This document shows, one piece after another, positions 5,922 through 8,801 of a stretch of 8,801 nt of DNA (the stretch's first letter is position 1; every line of letters starts with the position of its first letter). The notes beneath the pieces were generated by a model. That model did not search any database. It was not told where the DNA came from and worked only from the letters and a program-made list of their open reading frames with translations. The stretch is taken from NCBI GenBank assembly GCA_030607895.1, contig JAUWJC010000142.1, positions 1 through 8,801 on the forward strand, given 5' to 3'. This DNA comes from Pirellulales bacterium (lineage in GTDB: Bacteria; Planctomycetota; Planctomycetia; Pirellulales; Thermoguttaceae). The position numbers and the translations under genes were made by a program.

Positions 5922-7088
5922 ATGAAATGTTGTTCTCACAAAGACCGATCGGGTAGCGTGACAGTATTAGCGGCATGCCTGATGATTGTGATGTGCGGTG
6001 TGTTGGCCTTTGCCGTCGACCTCGGATACGTTCACGTTGTCGGCACGCAGTTGCAGCGCTCGGCCGACGCGGCCGCCATGGCGGGAGCCGGGAAATTGTT
6101 CGATGAAATGGCAAAGGGAAACACCAACTTCGCGGCGATTTCCGAATACACTACCACTGAGGCCGCGGAATACGCGGCGCTGAACATGGTCAGCAGGGAG
6201 GCGCCCTCGCTGGCCGTGGAAGACGTAGTGGTTGGCCATCTGAACGATCTCTCGATCCTCAAATATTTAACGAGTGACGACGACCCCCCGAATCTCAACG
6301 AGTTGACGAGTTTCGAGGATTCTGGTCCTTACAAGGTAGTGTATGTTCGCGTTCGCAGGACGGTTCCCATGTTCTTCGCCAGGGTGATCGGGACTGAAAG
6401 CTGCGCCCAGAAAAAGTATGCCATCGCGGTGTTTTTCGATAACTTCGCCGGCTTTCGAACACCCTCTTCCGGTGAGAACCTGAAGGAGATCCTACCATTC
6501 GCCCTCGATAAGGAAACCTGGGACGAACTCCTGGTGGGTAACGCAACCGATAATTGGACATGGAACGAAGAACTCGAACAGATCGAGGCCGGGTCGGACG
6601 GCGTTCTCGAAGTGAACCTGTTTCCGCAAGGAACCGGTTCGCCCGGAAACCGTGGCACGGTCGACATCGGAAATACCAATAACAGCACTGCGGACATCCG
6701 CCGGCAGATACTTGAGGGCATTAGCCCTGAAGACTTGTCGCATCATGGTGGCGAGCTCGCGCTGGACGAGAACGGCGAGTTGAGCTTGAACGGAGACACC
6801 GGAATAAGCGCCGGAGTAGAAAGCGCGCTCGAGGAAATCAGAATCGAGGACAACAAGCCGCGAGTAGTGCCGCTGTTCACGCAGGTTACCGGCCCCGGAA
6901 ACAACGCTCAATACACGATCGTTGGATTCGTGGGTATTCGGATCATGGAGGTAAAACTGACCGGGAACATGCAAAACAAGCGAGTGGTGGTTCAACCGGC
7001 AAAGGTGACGATCATCTCCGGTGGCATTCCGGGAACCGGTAGCCCAACTAGCTACAATATCTACTCACCTGTCTGGCTGGTGCGCTGA
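5922..7088 (+). CDS. TadG-like Flp-pilus-assembly type membrane protein
   Basis: A 388-residue protein. The start RSGSVTVLAA, a hydrophobic helix (about 13-32), then AVDLGYVHV (31-39) and QRSADAAAMAGA (45-56) are the hallmark of the TadE/TadG-like N-terminal segment, a single inner-membrane anchor with the rest outside the cytoplasm. In Tad systems such proteins act as minor pilins or assembly factors, and planctomycetes carry many stand-alone versions. The position five residues after the Gly11-Ser12 junction is Leu, not the Glu of prepilin-peptidase substrates, so processing is unlikely. No von Willebrand domain is visible in the C-terminal part. The protein ends in SPVWLVR, like many planctomycete relatives in my recollection, and appears complete. 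The ribosome site AAAGAGG lies about 7 nt before ATG 5922. No other Tad gene is in the window. Confidence 0.82.
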   Translation: MKCCSHKDRSGSVTVLAACLMIVMCGVLAFAVDLGYVHVVGTQLQRSADAAAMAGAGKLFDEMAKGNTNFAAISEYTTTEAAEYAALNMVSREAPSLAVEDVVVGHLNDLSILKYLTSDDDPPNLNELTSFEDSGPYKVVYVRVRRTVPMFFARVIGTESCAQKKYAIAVFFDNFAGFRTPSSGENLKEILPFALDKETWDELLVGNATDNWTWNEELEQIEAGSDGVLEVNLFPQGTGSPGNRGTVDIGNTNNSTADIRRQILEGISPEDLSHHGGELALDENGELSLNGDTGISAGVESALEEIRIEDNKPRVVPLFTQVTGPGNNAQYTIVGFVGIRIMEVKLTGNMQNKRVVVQPAKVTIISGGIPGTGSPTSYNIYSPVWLVR

Positions 7089-7089
7089 T

Positions 7090-7104
7090 CTGGCCCTTTT
7101 TCGG
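7090..7104 (+). repeat. possible half-copy remnant of the palindromic element
   Basis: CTGGCCCTTTTTCGG begins 2 nt after the TadG-like stop. It matches the end of the element's right arm (CTGGTCCCTTTTTCGG in copy 1) except for one missing T. No left arm is nearby. The rest of 7089-7216 holds only a TATACT (7145-7150) with no good -35, so a promoter for the microprotein gene is possible but not shown. Confidence 0.3.
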
Positions 7105-7216
7105 TCACGGCCGTACCCCCCCGCATTAGGTATGAAACGCAAGCTATACTTTCTATGTAGCATTGATGTATTGGTTTACTGGCATGCATTAGCCTACGGA
7201 GGCAGGGAGGTGTGTG

Positions 7217-7393
7217 ATGCGATGCCGTTGCCCGTTCTGCGATAAAAAGGTGGTGCAGGTCCGTAACTTGTCTGGTCCGAATTTCTGTCCGCACTGCCAC
7301 AAGTTGTTCAACGCCCCTTTGCCCGAGAAAATGCCTACCTGGATATGGGGTGTCCTGGTCGTGCTTGTGGGGAACTTGCAACTCGGCATGTGA
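7217..7393 (+). CDS. 58-residue zinc-ribbon/membrane microprotein
   Basis: The product begins MRCRCPFCDKK and contains C5-x2-C8 and C24-x2-C27, with His26 and His28 beside the second pair. This is a compact zinc ribbon with knuckles CPFC and CPHC. After PLPEKMP comes a hydrophobic stretch WIWGVLVVLVG (42-52), so it probably sits at the membrane with the ribbon in the cytoplasm. GGGAGG (7205-7210) lies 6 nt before the ATG, a good ribosome site. An in-frame GTG at 7214 directly precedes the ATG and is less likely. The stop is followed after 3 nt by the palindromic element's conserved left flank, so the native C-terminus may have been cut by that insertion; the hydrophobic segment is short for a full membrane helix. 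Function unknown; it may be a small membrane adaptor. Confidence 0.7.
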   Translation: MRCRCPFCDKKVVQVRNLSGPNFCPHCHKLFNAPLPEKMPTWIWGVLVVLVGNLQLGM

Positions 7394-7402
7394 CGCGGGG
7401 CC

Positions 7403-7478
7403 GAAAAAGGGACCAGGTTTAATTTGCCGCCTGCGGCCCGGAGGGTGCTTCGCACAAATTAAACCTGGTCCCTTTTTC
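7403..7478. repeat. palindromic element, copy 2
   Basis: The left arm (7403-7426) and right arm (7455-7478) are perfectly complementary over 24 bp. The 28-nt loop again divides into three mini-hairpins: CCG/CGG (7427-7436), CCC-GGA-GGG (7437-7445) and TGC-TTC-GCA (7446-7454). It matches copy 1 (2314-2394) except in the first mini-hairpin and the right flank. The similarity reaches upstream to CGGGGCC, about 4-6 nt beyond the left arm. The right arm ends CCCTTTTTC, so on either strand the stem is followed by a short T-run and could end transcription, insulating the microprotein gene from the aroF leader. Confidence 0.92.
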
Positions 7479-7491
7479 ACGATTTTACCCC

Positions 7492-7523
7492 TTGCCTTTC
7501 GGCCCGCTTTGTGTAAATATAGA
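7492..7523 (+). promoter_or_regulatory. weak promoter candidate for the aroF leader
   Basis: TTGCCT (7492-7497) lies upstream of an AT-rich box, TAAATATAGA (7514-7523). The spacing is 16 nt to TAAATA or 20 nt to TATAGA, and neither is ideal. A start near 7527-7530 would put the AGAGGC strand of the leader RNA at its 5' end. The site is just downstream of the second palindromic element. Confidence 0.3.
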
Positions 7524-7570
7524 TAGGGAGAGGCAAAGTCCAGTCCTGTTTTGTGACGATTGATTCTGGT

Positions 7571-7651
7571 ATGAGCCGAACACTGGCCACCTATTTTTGG
7601 TTTTATTTTTACCCGCCGGGTCGCGGGGCCGGAGGAGGTGTGCCAGTTTAG
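7571..7651 (+). CDS. aroF leader peptide rich in aromatic residues
   Basis: A 26-residue frame with ATG 7571 and TAG 7649-7651. Residues 8-14 read YFWFYFY, seven aromatic codons in a row (three Tyr, three Phe, one Trp), followed by PP. Runs of regulatory codons are the signature of leader peptides in attenuators such as those of the phe, trp and his operons. All three aromatic amino acids appear here, matching the end products of the pathway whose first enzyme lies downstream. There is no clear Shine-Dalgarno before ATG 7571. A GTG in frame at 7553 would add six residues, and AGGGAGAGG (7525-7533) is too far from both. Leader peptides may be weakly initiated and many planctomycete genes lack a ribosome site, so this does not exclude translation. 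The peptide itself probably has no function. Confidence 0.68.
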   Translation: MSRTLATYFWFYFYPPGRGAGGGVPV

Positions 7652-7676
7652 CCTCTAACCACAAGCGACGAGAAGC

Positions 7677-7714
7677 AAAGCCCCAAGACCCAAAACGGCC
7701 TCGGGGCTTTTTTT
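7677..7714 (+). terminator. intrinsic terminator in the aroF leader
   Basis: AAAGCCCC (7677-7684) pairs perfectly with GGGGCTTT (7703-7710). The stem can be extended inward by AG/CT and CC/GG with two mismatches, closing on the loop CAAAAC (7691-7696). Seven T (7708-7714) follow. It ends 73 nt before the aroF start codon, with no gene between, so it acts either on the leader transcript or as the end of a leader-derived small RNA. Confidence 0.88.
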
Positions 7715-7738
7715 GTTGACGCACGATGAATGTTGCGA

Positions 7739-7752
7739 AGCCGCAAGCGGCT
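7739..7752. repeat. short palindrome before the aroF ribosome site
   Basis: AGCCGC (7739-7744) and GCGGCT (7747-7752) form a perfect hairpin, realistically five pairs with loop CAAG. It lies between the leader terminator and the aroF ribosome site AAAGGAG (7773-7779). An alternative TTGCG (7733-7737) with CGCAA (7742-7746) shares bases. It resembles short REP-like palindromes I recall as common in planctomycete genomes; this needs a genome-wide count. Confidence 0.5.
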
Positions 7753-7787
7753 AAACCCCTAACAGCCCATATAAAGGAGTCCCAAAC

Positions 7788-8708
7788 ATGATTGTCGTTA
7801 TGAAGCGAGGAGCCACCCGGGAGGAAATCGAACACATGATTCAACGCGTGGAAGAGCTCGGCCTGAAGTCGCAGCCGATCTACGGCACGGAGCGGACGGT
7901 GATCGCCGCCATCGGCGAAAAACGCGACGAGTACCGGCATTCGCTCGAAAGCGGCCCGGGCGTGTCGGAAGTGGTCTCGATTCTGGCTCCGTACAAGGTT
8001 GCAAGCCGAGAGGTCAAGCCTGAATCAACCGTGGTTCGCGTCGGCAGCCTGGCGGTTGGCAACAGTCACATCGGCATGATCGCCGGGCCGTGCTCCGTGG
8101 AGAGCGAAGAGCAGACGATGGCCACGGCCCGGGCCGTGAAGGCGGCCGGGGCCACCGCGCTGCGTGGCGGAGCTTTCAAACCCAGAACCAGCCCGTACAG
8201 CTTCCAGGGACTCAAGGAGGATGGCCTGAAAATCCTGGCCGCCGCGCGACAGGAAACCGGCCTGGCAGTGGTCACCGAGGTCATCGCGGCCGCCGACGTG
8301 CCGTTGGTGGCCAAGTACGCCGACGTTTTGCAGATCGGCGCCCGAAACATGCAGAACTATCGTTTGCTCGACGCGGCAGGCGAGGAAGGCAAGCCCGTGC
8401 TGCTGAAACGGGGCCCCAGCGCCACCATGGACGAATTGCTCCTGGCCGCCGAGTACATCCTCAACGCGGGCAATCCGAACGTGATGCTCTGCGAGCGGGG
8501 TATCCGCACGTTCGAGACCCACACCCGATTCTCGCTCACCCTGGCCTCGGTGCCGTACCTGCACGAGCGGAGCCATTTACCGGTGGTGGTCGATCCGAGT
8601 CATGGGACGGGCCACGCGAGCCTTGTTCCCCGAATGGCTGCCGCCGCAATCGCCGCCGGCGCCGCCGGCCTGATACGTAGTAGATCAGAGATGCTAACGG
8701 AACTATGA
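7788..8708 (+). CDS. aroF: DAHP synthase, type I-beta, C-terminally truncated
   Basis: 3-Deoxy-D-arabino-heptulosonate 7-phosphate synthase joins phosphoenolpyruvate and erythrose 4-phosphate, the first step of aromatic amino-acid synthesis. Residues 1-72 form a ferredoxin-like regulatory domain (MIVVMKRGATREEI to LAPYKVASRE), as in the Thermotoga maritima enzyme, where it mediates Tyr and Phe inhibition. The barrel shows IAGPCSVES with Cys102, LRGGAFKPRTSPYSFQG (125-141), QIGARNMQN, LLKRG, LCERGIRTFE and VVDPSH with His272. Cys102 and His272 keep the T. maritima numbering exactly as I recall it. From residue 297 the sequence becomes unrelated (RSRSEMLTEL) and stops at 306, against about 338 in full-length members. 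The IIEVHP and ALSDG motifs are missing, so the metal ligands expected at Glu298 and Asp309 are lost. The product is probably inactive, meaning a recent truncation or a rearranged end. AAAGGAG (7773-7779) lies 8 nt before the ATG. The attenuator upstream likely controls it. Confidence 0.92.
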   Translation: MIVVMKRGATREEIEHMIQRVEELGLKSQPIYGTERTVIAAIGEKRDEYRHSLESGPGVSEVVSILAPYKVASREVKPESTVVRVGSLAVGNSHIGMIAGPCSVESEEQTMATARAVKAAGATALRGGAFKPRTSPYSFQGLKEDGLKILAAARQETGLAVVTEVIAAADVPLVAKYADVLQIGARNMQNYRLLDAAGEEGKPVLLKRGPSATMDELLLAAEYILNAGNPNVMLCERGIRTFETHTRFSLTLASVPYLHERSHLPVVVDPSHGTGHASLVPRMAAAAIAAGAAGLIRSRSEMLTEL

Positions 8709-8801
8709 TTTATTCCATATGTTTGTATAATTTTATTTGCTATGTCGGTCGTTGGATGTGGATACTGGCACTGGTCACGGCGTTGGTGCTGAATGCTTCA
8801 C
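8705..8801 (+). CDS. start of a hydrophobic open frame running off the window
   Basis: From ATG 8705, which overlaps the aroF stop as ATGA, the frame stays open to the window end and contains WMWILALVTALVLNAS. This could be a signal peptide or membrane helix. A second start in frame, ATG 8756, gives MWILALVTALVLNAS and lies about 18 nt after the likely start of transcription from the TATAAT at 8726. I see no strong ribosome site for either. With only 32 codons visible, no family can be named and it may not be a gene. Confidence 0.3.
   Translation, partial: MIYSICLYNFICYVGRWMWILALVTALVLNAS
8726..8731 (+). promoter_or_regulatory. perfect -10 box in the AT-rich segment after aroF
   Basis: TATAAT at 8726-8731 lies in a clearly AT-rich tract (about 8700-8745). 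No good -35 is present at 16-18 nt and there is no TG extension. It would drive the hydrophobic frame from ATG 8756. Confidence 0.3.

Larger units (their letters stand above)
7529..7714 (+). promoter_or_regulatory. aromatic amino-acid attenuator leader of aroF
   Basis: Four mutually exclusive RNA parts can be drawn. (1) Pre-emptor pairs: ACTGGCCACCT (7582-7592) with AGGTGTGCCAGT (7636-7647, one bulged T), and CCCGC (7612-7616) with GCGGG (7623-7627). (2) Antiterminator: GGGTC (7618-7622) with GACCC (7687-7691) plus GGGGC (7625-7629) with GCCCC (7680-7684), 10 pairs around a 2x2 internal loop. (3) The terminator at 7677-7714. (4) A closing helix, AGAGGC (7529-7534) with GCCTCT (7651-7656). A ribosome stalled on the aromatic codons (7592-7612) would open the pre-emptor strands and free 7618-7629 to block the terminator. 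Full translation, or none, would favour termination. Downstream is DAHP synthase, the first enzyme of aromatic synthesis, so the logic is consistent. The mechanism is inferred from sequence. Confidence 0.72.

Noticed and set aside
7061..7480. Minus-strand frame of 139 residues across the microprotein gene
   Set aside because: It is a shadow of the microprotein; its N-terminal part is the translated palindromic element, and it lacks protein-like features.
7529..7714. 6S RNA, SRP RNA or T-box in the aroF leader
   Set aside because: No SRP apical motif, no T-box sequence or specifier stem, and no single long 6S-like hairpin; the aromatic frame and alternative pairings explain the region better.
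7485..7940. Minus-strand frame of 151 residues across the aroF leader
   Set aside because: It is antisense to the terminator, leader peptide and aroF start; low-complexity content and no ribosome site support.

Overview
The window looks like a GC-rich chromosomal segment of a planctomycete, probably Pirellulales-like. The main reasons are a zinc-ribbon/DUF1559 membrane protein with a 'MADGSVRFIS'-type motif, a planctomycete-style TadG-like protein ending in 'LVR', and dispersed palindromic repeats. No marker gene is present, so the lineage is inferred. All supported genes are on the + strand.

Layout. 1-103: tandem GC-rich hairpin repeats, cut by the window start. 134-1024: a fused nucleotidyltransferase-HEPN protein. 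1235-4783: a 1182-residue membrane-anchored protein (zinc ribbon, proline-rich linker, one membrane helix, DUF1559-like region, two STN-like domains), preceded by a good sigma70-type promoter. An 81-bp perfect palindromic element lies in frame inside it at 2314-2394. 4784-5209: intergenic, with an inverted pair of REP-like hairpins. 5210-5869 and 5922-7088: a two-gene unit, an exported protein of unknown function and a TadG-like Flp-pilus-type protein, with a hairpin between them. 7217-7393: a 58-residue zinc-ribbon/membrane microprotein, followed after 3 nt by a second copy of the palindromic element. 7492-7787: a regulatory leader. 7788-8708: a type I-beta DAHP synthase (aroF) that is truncated at the C-terminus. 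8676 to the end: AT-rich sequence with a perfect TATAAT box and the start of a hydrophobic open frame.

The strongest new observation is the aroF leader. It can encode a 26-residue peptide with seven consecutive aromatic codons (Tyr-Phe-Trp-Phe-Tyr-Phe-Tyr). A strong intrinsic terminator follows, and the segment just after the aromatic codons (7618-7629) is complementary to the terminator's left arm (7680-7691). This is the logic of ribosome-mediated transcription attenuation, here sensing all three aromatic amino acids in front of the enzyme that commits carbon to them. The aroF frame itself keeps Cys102 and His272 of the metal site. It loses register at residue 297, exactly before the expected metal-binding Glu298, and ends before the expected Asp309, so this copy is probably inactive or recently broken.

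The second notable system is the palindromic element. Its arms flank a loop that divides exactly into three consecutive mini-hairpins in both copies, giving a cloverleaf-like fold. One copy has become 27 codons of a protein and the other sits directly behind a stop codon. No transposase gene is in the window, so any mobility would be in trans.
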